64,000 nt of DNA from Plectrocnemia conspersa (taxonomy: Eukaryota; Arthropoda; Insecta; Trichoptera; Polycentropodidae). The notes beneath the pieces were generated by a model. It was not told where the DNA came from, made no database searches, and saw nothing but the letters and a program-made list of their open reading frames with translations. The stretch spans positions 310,001 to 374,000 of the forward strand of contig VTFK01000154.1 of NCBI GenBank assembly GCA_009617715.1, read 5' to 3'. The position numbers and the translations under genes were made by a program. Positions 46,700 to 58,200 of this stretch are shown here, piece after piece (positions within the stretch are counted from its first letter, which is position 1; each line of letters begins with the position of its first letter).

Positions 46700-47446
46700 T
46701 TGTTGATACAAAATTAAATTTTAAAGAACATTGTAATTACATATTAAAAAAAATTAGTAGAAAAATAGGTTTATTATCTAGATTAAGAAATATATTAGAT
46801 ATAAATACAAAAAAAATAATTTACAATAGTATAATATTACCCCATTTTAATTATTGTGCAACACTATTAAATATGTTAAATAAATTAGATAAACAAATGT
46901 TGCAAAAAAATTACAAAATAGGGCAATGAGAGTAATCTTAAATAAAAATAGATTAACTAATTGTAGAAGTATGATTGATAGATTAGAATAGTTGAATGTT
47001 CAAGAAATATTGAGTATGAATGTTTTAGTATTTATATATAAGTTAGAAAATAATATGTTACCAGAATATTTTAATAAGTATTTAATAAGAAATAAAGATG
47101 TACATAAATATAATACTAGAAATAGAGAAAATTTAAAGATAATTAAGTATAAGAAAACGAGTACGGCTAGGAAAGTTATGTACGGAGGTTTTGATTTAAA
47201 TAATAGTCTTCCAAGAGAAATCCGAAACAGAAAAAATATAACGGGTTTCATAAATGGAATAAAAAAACACCTTCGTACATATAGAAATAAATTATAATAT
47301 TAAGTCTTTATTATTGTATATTTTTATTTTTTTCTTTCTGTTATGTATTTTTATATATTTTTTATATATGTTTACTAAATTTGTTAGATGTAAAGATTAG
47401 CTATTAAGCTAAATAAATTAATAAAATAAAATAAATAATAAATAAT
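46700..47446 (+). mobile_element. 5'-truncated LINE, C-terminal RT part and 3' tail
   Basis: Plus-strand translation gives LNFKEHCNYI, GLLSRLRNIL, then IIYNSIILPHFNYCATLL, the usual region after the RT palm, and after a frameshift and a TAG stop an open C-terminal stretch (46992-47297) with LNVQEILSMNVLVFIYKLEN, YNTRNRENLK and LPREIRNRKN. This order is typical of Jockey/CR1/RTE-type ORF2 ends. The 3' UTR ends in a TTAGCT-ATTA-AGCTAA hairpin (47397-47412) followed by an (AATAAA)n-like tail. At least two disabling lesions, so inactive. Codon use is extremely AT-rich, suggesting an element adapted to this genome or old decay. Confidence 0.85.
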
Positions 47447-47821
47447 TTATATTTCAGTTTCGATTTCAAGGGTGGAAAAAACAATTTTGAAAATTCGGGA
47501 CTGACTAATGTAGTCTTTATTTTTAAGATATAATTTTTTATAAAAATCACCCTATTGCTAACGTTTATCTACGGGCTTTCAAAAGTAATACAAAATAAAT
47601 CCATTCTTAATAGCTTAAAAAGCATACCAGAGACTATACTAATATTTTTTAACATAACAACTTTACAAAACACAACTAAATTTTTAGGTATGGCTACGAG
47701 ATTTTTTTGTTTGTAGAATAATTAAATAATTTAAATAGGTAAATTTAATAGTAATTATTAAATGGTGTAAATTATATAAAAAATAAATATCCAAATTGAA
47801 TTTATTAGTAAGGGTAAATTT
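47447..47821. other. AT-rich non-coding DNA
   Basis: AT-rich; nothing recognised. Confidence 0.5.
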
Positions 47822-47932
47822 ACAGCGATCGTGCTGATCTGAAACTTTTCTAAAACCGCTTCGAGGATATTCGTGAAGAGCTTTCAATACAGTAGCAACC
47901 AGTCGTTCACAACCGTCGGCACTTTTTGACAT
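47822..47932 (-). CDS. Possible coding exon or repeat-derived frame
   Basis: The minus strand opens with ATG at 47932 and reads MSKSADGCER, then LVATVLKALHEYPRSGFRKV, then SDQHDRC, with coherent non-AT-driven codons; beyond this it becomes AT-driven (the frame stays open to 47684). A GT follows the DRC codons (CGC-TGTAAAT) and could be a donor site. Upstream lies a 1.1-kb CpG-rich island. The RLVATVLKALHEYPRSGF part is shared, in decayed form, with 45046-45112, so it may belong to a repeat or to a duplicated gene fragment. Not recognised. Confidence 0.25.
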
Positions 47933-49100
47933 TTCATTTTTTACGTGTCACATTAGATAAGTGCTAACGCGACGTATCGGAAATATCGCATACGTTTTCG
48001 AAACGTGATTGAAACCTCGCGTTATTTTTTATAGCGTTTCGCTCCACGTGCTTTGTCTCTTAGCGATTCGCACATTTCTCACTAACGGTGAATATATTTT
48101 TTCGCCTACGCATGCATCAAATCGACCTCAAGAGAAGACTTTTTATTATTATAAATAGTTTAGGGTTTTTCCTCAGCATCTCTCAAATCGCAAGATGTGT
48201 GCGCTTAACTTTTAGTGCGACCATCTATTTTCACTGGAAAGGAAACCGTTAAGCAAAATAGTGAAAGCTTTGCGAAGTATTTTTCAACTTTTTTTCACCA
48301 CCACAAAATCTAAATTATCATATCCTGAAGAAAAGTATGCACGCGCACGTGTACGCGTGCTATATAAAAAAATCCCCATTAACTAAATATGATTTACGAC
48401 GCCCCGAAAAATGTGTATATCAAAGAAAAGACGACGTATATTGCATCCAATTTTTTTCAAGAGGAATAATATGGCTCCCCCGACAATTCATAATACTTCT
48501 AGCGCGAGCTAATCTTACAAATTTTTTAAAACTGAAAAATTTGTCAAGGGATATTATATGCGCGAACTTTTATATTATTCATATAACAATTTTTGCCACC
48601 ATGCGTTATTCCCAGCTCGAATATTAAATTTCGCACTCCGGCTCAATTTCCATTAAGGACCACTCTCGCTCGCATTTTGCGTATCAACTTTTCGAAAACT
48701 TTCCAAAGGTCACACTCGAAAGATTTCAATCTTCAGCCACGTCATTACGTTTCAAAATAAACTTATTCAATATATATGTGTTAGTCGCCGTCTATTCGAG
48801 GGTCGTAAACTAGATATGGGCGTCGTGGGGGCGAAAGTCAAAAGTCTACCTTTGACTTTATGAAAAGAAGAAAATCCATCAGACGCAAACGTCTGCTACT
48901 TACAGAATGCGCTATTAGATACGGTGGTAAAGCGGAAAAGTATTATGTGACTTTTAAAAGCGTTTTTTTTACTTCACTTTACAACGTATAAATTCGTACA
49001 ATTCAAATGCGAAATAGAAAATTACAACGCGACTCCGACGCGATAATATCTAGCCGTGCAGTCCAATTTTAGAACTATAACGATTTTTGCGTCACGACTC
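47933..49100. other. Large CpG-rich island
   Basis: The longest GC-richer block in the window (about 1.1 kb). Frames of up to 96 codons show no domain. It could be the promoter region of a minus-strand transcript starting near 47.95 kb, or a cluster of regulatory elements; neither is proven. Confidence 0.35.
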
Positions 49101-49500
49101 TCTGGGGTAATCGTGAATAAATTGGACCCGAGTTTTAGGTTCCAGTTTAAAACCTATCCAACCATAAATATACAACGACACATTGGACACTCAGTTATCG
49201 GACGTAAAATTCACCGCATTTATACATTTCAATTTAAGCAAGCATTCAAATTAAATAATGTTATTAAGATCAATAAAGTAACACTTTTTTTTATTACTTT
49301 CTATTTATTCTTAGTATCGTATATTAAAAACTAATCTAAAACTTGTACTTTTTAGTTATTGACAAATATAATAAACATGATTTTGTTACTATATTGATGC
49401 TCCGCTTGCGACATTTGAACATAAGATTAGAGAAACTACTATTAGCAATATTTAATTAAATTATAATAATACATATGATAAAATCATAAAATAATGTAAG
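49101..49500. other. AT-rich non-coding DNA
   Basis: AT-rich; a 92-codon plus frame from 49056 has no recognised content. Confidence 0.45.
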
Positions 49501-50070
49501 TCTTAAATCAAACATTCATCATTGATTCGCATATGGAACATATGTACTATGTTCGAATATATGAAGATTTGGCGAGTGCAATTCAATACAGCCCAGCATC
49601 TATATCTTGGCAGAGAACCGTCCGATCCATGCACTATGGATGAGTCCACGTAGGCACGTCCGTGAATAGGCCTATCGGTTTTGCGGATGGGTGGCGTTGA
49701 GAGGGTGATCTCCACCCTGCAAAGTGGGAGGACTCACGTAGTAGGGCGGTCTCGTTGGACTTTCAGGAATTTAATAATCAACCGCCAAGACGATTGTTTT
49801 ATTTATCGCCGGGCATAGTCATATAATTTTATTGCTGGCATATCGAAGAGTACGGACTCTCTCTCTCTCTCTCTCACATTTCCCGTATTAGAATATTATG
49901 GCATGACCCACTTCCTAGTATGTCTTACGCAAGGAATTCCACAACTTCTCGGATGGCTGACTTAATCCAGACGAACTTGCCGGAAATCGTTCTGGAATGA
50001 CGCTGCCGAAATTTTCATTAAAACTTTCAGCTTAGTTGTACACAATTTTTTGCTTCATCGGCGCCAGTGC
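49501..50070. other. CpG-rich island with (CT)n microsatellite
   Basis: GC-richer block with GGGTGATCTCCACCCTGC near 49705 (inverted GGGTGnnnnnCACCC) and a (CT)9 tract at 49857-49875. No gene. Confidence 0.4.
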
Positions 50071-51118
50071 AACTAAAACAACATGACTAATATAACAGTA
50101 TGTTTTGGACTTTTTTTGCCATAAATGTAAAATAACACAATTAAAATGTAAAATTGCACGCACGTTCATTATTATCTATAGTCAAATTTTCAATTTTGAT
50201 TGTGAACCTATTGTTATAAAATTTACTATATAAAAAAACATATGATACTTGAAAAATCCAGAGGTTATTTCTAACTACATTTTATGTTTATGCTCTTAGG
50301 TGACTTCTGGGTTTACAAAAATCTATAGCGCTTATTATTGGGCTGTTGATCAATTACCAAAGACAAAATTCCGAAAGTGAGTACTTGAAATTCTGAACTT
50401 GATTTAAATCGTTGAAGTACTGATTTGGTAATCGTACATGTACATATACTCATCGTACTAAGCTCCCAACTATACTGAATGTGCACTGAAAAGACTATAC
50501 AAATATATAGAAGCAAATAAAATAATTCAGTATGAGAAGTAAAATAATTCAGAATAAAATTCATAACCAATACTCCGATTTAAATTTAATAATAACGTAT
50601 TGTATAAAAGACCAAGAAGTAATTTTTTACCTGAAAATATGATTACATTAATAGTCACATTAATTAACAGATATCTGTTCTTACATATACATATTTAAAA
50701 TTGAATGAAAATAGAAACTGATTTTTTTTAGATTTTAAAACGGAGTGAATTGGAAAAGCTTTTAAAGAACAATTTTATTTTTTCCGATGGCCCAATTCGA
50801 GATACTCTTCTCCATTAAAGGTTAATAGTCCCGTCGGGGATGTTCTGATTTTATTTGACCCTCATTATGCCTTGATCTTTAATACGAAATGTATTCAGAA
50901 TAGCATCGCATTGTTGAATAAAATGTAAATACACGCTATGTGTAAATAGCACATACTCGTACAAACTAACTAAATGGTAAGCATGTTAGACTTTCACTCG
51001 AAAGGTCACGTGTACTTATTTAATAATCCATTATGCCAGAGACATACTTATTTATTTATTTATATCATAAATAAAAGTAACGTCAATAAGCAATAGCTCT
51101 AGCCTATAATGTGTTTTC
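50071..51118. other. Mostly AT-rich DNA with a small GC patch
   Basis: AT-rich apart from 50780-50870 (CCCGTCGGGGATG). The 85-codon minus frame at 50313 has no domain. Nothing supported. Confidence 0.4.
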
Positions 51119-51145
51119 TTTCACTATATATTATTTATAGTGAAA
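51119..51145. repeat. Perfect 10-bp stem hairpin
   Basis: TTTCACTATA and TATAGTGAAA flank a 7-base loop. Isolated in AT-rich DNA. Confidence 0.8.
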
Positions 51146-51447
51146 AATAATATTTTTTTGTAATAAATATGAGATTTCAGATAACTTACGAATAAAAATA
51201 TATAGCTCAAATTAGCTTTCTTATATAATTTATTTTAACTAACACATAAATTATAAATCTGCAGTCAATTATTTTAAGTATATAGTGGATTTTTGTTATT
51301 GAAAAATATTGTTGAATAAAATATAGCATAAATAATATATGCATGTTTTAAATAAACATATAATTTTAATTATATAAGTACTCGATGAATACTGCATTTT
51401 TAAACGGTTTACTTTTAAATGTCTATTTTTATATAACATAATTTTTT

Positions 51448-51654
51448 TCATCTACAATCGTTGACGAGATTCAAGATCTCCATGTTTTTACCTCCACCTT
51501 GAAAATGTTTATCTAAATAAGAACAGTTGAAGCATCTACCACAAATTGCGTCTACAATCATATCTAAAAACCTTTCTCCTACTTGTCTATTATTTTCATG
51601 TAATGCAAAAATAAATATAATATTTGAGCTGCTATATATTTTGCTTAAACAAAC
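51448..51654 (-). CDS. Protein-like open frame with a CxxCxxC cluster (possible exon)
   Basis: The minus strand is open for 68 codons between stops. The last 45 residues look like real protein despite the AT-rich setting: ENNRQVGERFLDMIVDAICG, then RCFNCSYLDKHFQGGG, then KNMEILNLVNDCR and a TGA stop. Cys residues form C-x2-C-x2-C plus a distal Cys, suggesting metal binding or disulphides. No ATG starts the frame (first Met is internal), so a spliced 3' exon is the likely form; AAAATAATAG before ACAAGTAGG is a possible acceptor with a poor pyrimidine tract. A mobile-element fragment is the alternative. Family not recognised. Confidence 0.33.
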   Translation of the reverse strand, partial: VCLSKIYSSSNIIFIFALHENNRQVGERFLDMIVDAICGRCFNCSYLDKHFQGGGKNMEILNLVNDCR

Positions 51655-51880
51655 TTATAGTTAAATGGTGTTTTTTACACCATATTTTTTTTAGACTATT
51701 TTAAACTATAAAAATTTCTGTTTTCTTTACCTGTTCTTTAAATTATATGCAAAATTCAAAAACTAAATTCTTATTAAGTTGTTATTAGGGATACGATGTT
51801 GATTAGTATTAATATGTATTTTTATTTATTAAAATTAAAATGTATAATACATAAGCTTACTTAGTAACTCATCATGGAAT
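51655..51880. other. AT-rich non-coding DNA
   Basis: AT-rich, includes the inverted word GGTGTTTTTTACACC (about 51667-51681). Nothing else. Confidence 0.4.
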
Positions 51881-52420
51881 ATGTGCTGAATCGGCAAAAC
51901 GTCCTGGATTTAGTTTATTATTCCGGGACATACACACATACATGTCGGTGGACCAGATTGGCCGCAGAATCCACATAAGCCCACGGGTAAAATTATTCTT
52001 CTGTGGAGGGCATCAGGAAGGTAATACTTGTGACAACTGGAGCGAACACTCGAACAATGTGGAGGCTCAGGGCAAATGGGGGGCGGTGGGCGGCCGCCCT
52101 GGACACGTGGGGTGCCCACCCTCACGTGGACTGTTGTTCAGCGGTGGCCTTTTTAAAATGGCCACTCAACTATGCCGCCATTGGGAATCTGCATCCGGAT
52201 AAAATGGTACACACGGCGAAGAAAGATTTCGGTATTATGTTGCATGTATCGACTATGAGCGATATTAAAAATTGTAATATCGGTACACGGGCAAATGCGA
52301 GAGATGGGCATTGTGAGTATTAATCATGCATGCCTTTCGAATTTGACCGATTTGAAATGAAAACACACGTGTGTATTGTTAATCAAAAGAGAAACGGGAG
52401 AGGATGGATCAACTGTTTTG
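51881..52420. other. CpG-rich island
   Basis: GC-rich block peaking at 52070-52150. Three overlapping frames (71, 86 and 106 codons) on both strands contradict each other and show no domain. Candidate regulatory DNA. Confidence 0.35.
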
Positions 52421-53120
52421 TTGTATATAGAAATTATTTTGTGTGATTGTTGTTTTCGCATTACATAAATTACAGAGAGAAGTCATATTATAAATGTTTC
52501 ATTTGATTCAGAAATTATCTGCGTTTTTATATATCTAGTCTTATTTTACCCTCTTTAAAATTTAGTTGGCAAATTCGTATTACTATGTACATGTTATCAA
52601 TACAATAATTTTATGTTTATATACTGTACAGAAAAATAATCAATAATGATTTTAGATGTTACAGCTTAACTTTACATTAACTACTTCATATGTTAGTATA
52701 ATTTAGAATGATTCAATAAGTATTTTTTAAAGGAAAAGTTATGAGGATGTATACAATGTATAATATATGTATATGTTGTTAAAAAAATACTTATAATATA
52801 TTAAAAAATAAGCTTTTGATTTAAAACTACTCCATATTACATGCTTGATATTTATGTTTCAAAACATTTAACATTTTTACTAATTTTTAAGATTAAAGCT
52901 TAATATTTTTATCGAATTACGAATGCTTGGCTCGTATTGGGTGCGGTGAAACATGTAAGCACCATATTATATCTTTTGTATAGTAATTTTTGATAGGCTT
53001 TTATTATAAGTAATTTTAACAATCCAAGATATAAATTAAACGATTGTTATTTTTACAATAATTATAGTTATTTTAGTTACAACTCCTATGGTATTATTAA
53101 TTAGAGGTGAACATTTAAAT
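52421..53120. other. AT-rich non-coding DNA
   Basis: AT-rich; nothing recognised. Confidence 0.5.
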
Positions 53121-53450
53121 TAATTAGGCGTTTGTAGGGTTTTAGACCCAAGACCGTACCGATTTCAAGCATTACTTGCACGGCCATCAATAGGCGCTTA
53201 TCAAACGATCGTCCGTCTGCGTCCTTTAACGTCCTGAAGGCCTTCACGTACCGGCAGCTAATATATGGAGTGCCTTAACGTATTCGCTGTTATAATGCCT
53301 TTTTCAAGTCGCAAGGGGCCAATGCGGCACTCGTTACATCACTACTTTATCGGACCGACTAAGCATTTGCTGGTTGTGTTTATGGATTAACGGTCTCTAC
53401 TGCTCTTGCAGCTGCTTTTGGTGCTGCTGCTTTACAGAAAAGAGTTGAAC
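53121..53450. other. CpG-rich island
   Basis: GC-richer block (GTCCTTTAACGTCCTGAAGG near 53220) with no frame. Candidate regulatory DNA. Confidence 0.35.
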
Positions 53451-54000
53451 TTTACAACAAAGTCTAGTACGATATAACGTCTTATACATTTATTGAGGCA
53501 AAAGTGCATTTTAAACAACTCAACATAAAAAATATCTATAGAAAACCTTATATCTACCGTCAGTGGTTTACAGGTATAAAGTCATTATGTTGAATTAATT
53601 AATTAATTATTTCAACATTATTAGTAACAATAATACTATTTAACTTGTCAATAAAGGCATTTAAAGCTAGGTTATATAATCAAATTACTATATTTTATAT
53701 TGTATATCAATATTTAATCTGTAATACTAAAGTTAAAAAGCAGACATTTCTTCAGTCATTATATGTTCATATGATTTTTTATTTATAGGGTAGAATATAT
53801 AAATTTATAATAGTAAAAACAGATTATATTTTTAGTATCAGTAACTTTATACAAGACTATATTTTTATTTAAGTTATTATCGAACCAAATTCGTAGCAGC
53901 CTCAATCATAGTGTAGTATCTTAATTAGTACAGGCAGATTTTAATGTTTGTATGCATAATTATTATTCTGCATATGTATTTAAACTGTCACAGCATTTGT
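53451..54000. other. AT-rich non-coding DNA
   Basis: AT-rich with AATTAATTAATTA at about 53595. Nothing else. Confidence 0.5.
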
Positions 54001-54180
54001 ATTAAAATGAAAGCACTAATTACCGAGTGCCTAATGACTAACGTTTTTATGACGATAAGCGAACTGCGGCAGCAGAAAAAAGCTTTCTTTGCATTACTTA
54101 TTTAAATTTGCATAACTCAAATGGAACTTTACTCTGTGCCGCTTTAGTCGCAAGTAAAATATAAATATTTAAAACCATAA
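54001..54180. other. Small compact element with octamer-like word
   Basis: Moderately GC, unique. ATTTGCATAACTCAAATGG (about 54107) contains a POU-type ATTTGCAT word, near GACGATAAGCGAACTGCGG. Regulatory potential is inferred. Confidence 0.25.
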
Positions 54181-54344
54181 TAAAAAAAAAGTTGCAAGCA
54201 AACTCGTTTTAGATATTAAAGTTCAAAACATAGAACAGAAGGCAATTAAGGATTTATTAACGACCAATATGTACGCAAATTATTTTTAAAAAGTTCTTAT
54301 TACTTTATTTGTAAATAATAATATACTATATTAATTATATGGTA

Positions 54345-54475
54345 AAAATTAAAATCGCCGAGAGGCATTTTATTGCGTAACTTTGTGCAAAGCCCCCATA
54401 CATTTTTTCAATCTGCTGCTATCCAAGCAGAGCGGTTTATTTTTATCTGAATAATAATGTTATTTTCAGATTACG
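54345..54475. repeat. Interspersed repeat family, copy C
   Basis: GTGCAAAGCCCCCATACATT, CAATCTGCTGCTATCCAAGC and AGAGCGGTTTATTTTTATCTG align with copies A, B and D. On the minus strand, CTATGGTAAGT at its upstream edge and TTATTATTCAG just before the shared block look like splice donor and acceptor 55 bases apart. A (CT)10 microsatellite follows at 54503-54522. Confidence 0.5.
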
Positions 54476-54522
54476 AAACAGAAGATAAGACTTACCATAG
54501 TACTCTCTCTCTCTCTCTCTCT

Positions 54523-54940
54523 AACTCTCGATAAATCAGAAAATTTCTCAACGAAAGAAAATTTTTGATTTTTTTCGAGAAGAACACTAGTCATGTAATT
54601 TATACACAATAAACGCCCAAATTTTTAAGCTATTTACTACACCTATTAACTATATGACTACTTAATTTATTATCCGTGTCCTGACAAGGAATATTTCTTA
54701 ACAAAAATGTCATATGTTTATACGAAATAATATTAAAATCCCTTGTATATGTAATTAAAATATATGCAAATTAATTTATTGTTTACAATATTTTATAAAA
54801 TGAATATTGTATTGGAGCATGCTATAAAAGTAATTAATTATTTAAAAACATTTTGAAATAAGAACTGGATTGAAATGCTAGTATGATTCATACTCACGAA
54901 TACGTGCTTGTGTATTAGTAGCACCCAATATCTGTATAGA
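54523..54940. other. AT-rich non-coding DNA
   Basis: AT-rich. TTTTTTCGAGAAGAACACTAG (about 54576) is similar to a word at 62425, possibly the outer part of the repeat family. Nothing else. Confidence 0.4.
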
Positions 54941-55760
54941 TATAACCGATAATGTTCGAATTACAAGTCAATACAAGGCGGACGTGTTATTCGATCTTTA
55001 GAACCGCAAGACACCATCCCACAGGGTCATTTACGGTTATGAAGGCGCCGTAAAGGTGCGGAATACAAAATTGAATGATTGTATACGAGTGGCCACGGAG
55101 AAGACTGCGTTAACCACTCCGGTTGGCCGTAACCGGAAAATTTAAATTGGGTTCTCCGATTACGAGGCCGTTTTTGGGGGGCGCACAAAAGCGCGTTTGC
55201 GGGGGTCCATGAGCCGAATGGGCCCTAAAAGAATGAGTGGTGCCCCGGCTGGTCCCTTTCGCACGATCCAGAATTGTGTTTCGAGTCACGCGTGAGGCTT
55301 CCACCCCCATCCATAGTTTGGCCGCGGCGGGCGAAAAATAGCCAGGACACTTACAAATCGTGAAGCTTTTAAGCTTTTTTAAATTCCGCTCGACCCGGCG
55401 AGGCAATTTCGGCTTCATCAATGTTAAACGGGACACCGGTGGGACCTTTGCGTGCTGGGCAATTTTGTTGCCGGCGTTTTATAGCCGATGACAGCGTACC
55501 CATGCATATGACCTAGGAGGGAGCTTTTTCACGAGCGCGGCCCCTTAATATGTATGGAAAAATAAAAATAAATTCGAAGCGCCGCTCTCGGGGTCCAGTG
55601 GATAATTCATATTGACGGCGTAAAGCACTTAAGTCGGAATTGGAACGCTGCAATATAAATAAATACAGTGAAAGTTCGTTAATGTATTTTTTCCTCTCTC
55701 GACTTATCGATAATATACTATCTGTACTAGAAATGTACAACTCAATATATTTAAGACTGC
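54941..55760. other. CpG-rich island
   Basis: About 800 bases, among the most GC-rich here (55110-55440). The 108-codon minus frame (55110-55436) shows no domain. GCCGTAAA is at 55047-55054. Candidate regulatory DNA. Confidence 0.35.
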
Positions 55761-56249
55761 GGTCTATTTGTTATTAATATTGAGTGGTCTACTCAGTTGC
55801 AAAACAAATTTTAGCCTTTTTGCAAACATACCAGCACAGTTTTCCTTCCATAAATTCAATAAAGCAAAATTGGAAACAAAAATCCTTGTATGAAATAATT
55901 ATAGTAAACTCTTAAAAACCCATATGCTACATGCTCATATGGTCAAATACTTTTAATTTGGTATTGTATGTGTAATTAAGAATTTTTCTTGTCTTGAAAA
56001 TCTCGGATTGCAGATTGGAACATCTGAGACCCGGAAAATGCATGTCTATTAATGTAATATTATGAATCCAAATAATACAAAATGACAACTGACTAGCCAA
56101 CTTTTACCCCCCCCCCCCTTAGAAATAAGTTAAATTGGCCTTCTTATTTAAGATTAAGAAGAATAATATTCTTCTTATTTAGTACCACAAAAAAAAGCTA
56201 TTGACTAATATTTAACATTCAACATTTATTAAAAAATCTATAAAACAAC
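55761..56249. other. Mixed DNA with a C12 run
   Basis: AT-rich except for a run of 12 C at 56107-56118, unusual on this background. Nothing else. Confidence 0.45.
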
Positions 56250-56668
56250 GTTAAGGACTACTAAAGAGTGCTGTCGACAATTCAACTATTTTTGAGGAAT
56301 TACAGTTTTGGGTTCCAGAACATTTTCAAGAATTATGCTTGCGTCATTTTCTGATGCGCGTAGGAGCTAGGACGTCCGCACTAGTCGACTCGCTTATGGA
56401 TGTCGCTATTCGGATCCTTAATACGTTGATATGTTTAATGTATGCTACGAGCTGGTCGAGTTTGTATTATTTAATTTTATAATTTAATGATATTTTTTTT
56501 TTTTTAATATTTTTTTTATGTTATTTATATTTTTAATCTTATATTTTTATGGTATTATATAATTTTGTATATCGTAATGTTTTTCCTACCATCGTGACGC
56601 ATTGGTGTAACATGTTAGTTTACGATGGCCCCAATTTAATTTAAATAAATACAATAAATAAATAAATG
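56250..56668 (+). mobile_element. 5'-truncated LINE 3' end
   Basis: An open plus-strand frame without ATG reads TIFEELQFWVPEHFQ, then RVGARTSALVDSLMDVAIRI and LNTLICLMYA before a stop near 56480. The ART..LV.S.M..AIR.LN pattern is typical of the C-terminal tail of LINE ORF2 proteins. A 3' UTR follows with complementary arms CCATCGTGA / TTACGATGG (about 56589-56628), then an (AATA)n tail to 56668. No RT motifs remain. No target-site duplication identified. Confidence 0.65.
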
Positions 56669-56940
56669 CTAGCGACAAAAAAAAAAGATTAATGAATTTG
56701 TTGCTCAGGAATTTAATTTAAAACTTGTGACTGTGTGTGTGTCAAGGGCATGACACATTTTTTTTCATTAATTTAATTTTATTGAGGTGTAGCATGAATC
56801 TATAAATATGTGACAGAGTAGGATTTTGAAACACACAGTTTCAGCTGAAGGTTTAAAAATCAAAATTTATAAGATGTTATTTTTAAATATATTTATTTAA
56901 ATAAATAAAAATAAACGCTTTTGTTTTTTTAGCAACGCAC
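56669..56940. other. AT-rich non-coding DNA
   Basis: AT-rich; nothing recognised. Confidence 0.45.
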
Positions 56941-57470
56941 CATACACCACATACTCTTGACCTTGATTATTTACCGACTTATATTCTCTCACCGCGCGCC
57001 TGTAAATATGAAATAATTTCGGATGTGCGAAATCTATTGTCTATCCGTGAAAGAATGATGGTGGTTGAAGATCATAAAGCACAGATAGCCCGGGGGCGGG
57101 CAGCAGGCATTATATTGCGTAGTTTCCAAGCACGGCGATAACGATCCTTGCGGAAACTTTACGTTCCACCTCGTTTTCATTGTTCTTATTTTACGGTAGG
57201 AGCTACCGCTAGGATTCCGTGAAGATGGACGATAATCGTAAAATCTATCGATGCAATTGGCCTGTTGCGGTGCTTATCCCCCGAGCACACCGCGACGCGG
57301 TCTTTCTTATTAAATTTCTAAGGAGATATTTTCTTCCTCGCAGACGTTGTTCGATCACGGTTTGAAATTTTATTGCGTCGTTACCGATGATGCATTGGCG
57401 AAAAATTGTTGCCGCTCTCTATCCCTACCTCGTAGAGTGTAAAACTAACGCTATATCGGTCTAAATTTAT
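56941..57470. other. CpG-rich island
   Basis: GC-richer block (AGCCCGGGGGCGGGCAGC near 57088). No convincing frame. Candidate regulatory DNA. Confidence 0.35.
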
Positions 57471-58200
57471 TGGATTTTTCAATAGTAAAAATAAGAAACT
57501 TAAAATATGATTTAGATTGTGCGAAAAGATTGCCTGTAATAAAATATAACAAAAATACCCAAAGAGTAGTTGTCCATGAACGTTCATAAAAAAGGAACTT
57601 TAAAACGGCTAGTTTTAGGAAAAAATATACACAAATCGATCAAATTACTTAAAGCATCTCATGTGTATGATATTTATGTCATAAAAACAATCAATCAACA
57701 TATATGATTTTATTATTTATTTATTAAAATAAATACTATTACAAAATCTTATAATAAAAATTATTAATTATGAATATAGTTAATACAGTTCAAGGTATTT
57801 CAATATTCCAAATATATCGACTGCTGACATAGGTTCTACTAATGGCTTATTAAAAAATTGCGGGGAAATGTCGGTCAATTTTGACAGGTGGCTATTTATC
57901 TATGACATATTTTTGCATATGCTTTGACGTGAATATATACATGAGCACTAATGGGTAGAGTATTTTTATTCATATTAAAAAAATATTATTTATTCATAAA
58001 GGTATAACATAAAAACCATTTGTTAAAAATACCTTAATGACGACTCATCTTTATACTTCTAGTATAATATCTAATAATGCCTAAAATTATATATGTAAAT
58101 GCTATTTTTAAGGTAATATTATTTAATATTTACTCATATTATCTAACTTAGTATCTTAACTTTCCAACTAGACTTCGCAAATATTGATATTTGGATTAAT
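57471..58200. other. AT-rich non-coding DNA
   Basis: AT-rich; nothing recognised. Confidence 0.5.

Noticed and set aside
52003..52323. 106-codon frame with two other frames over the same bases
   Set aside because: Three mutually exclusive frames in one GC island; none protein-like.
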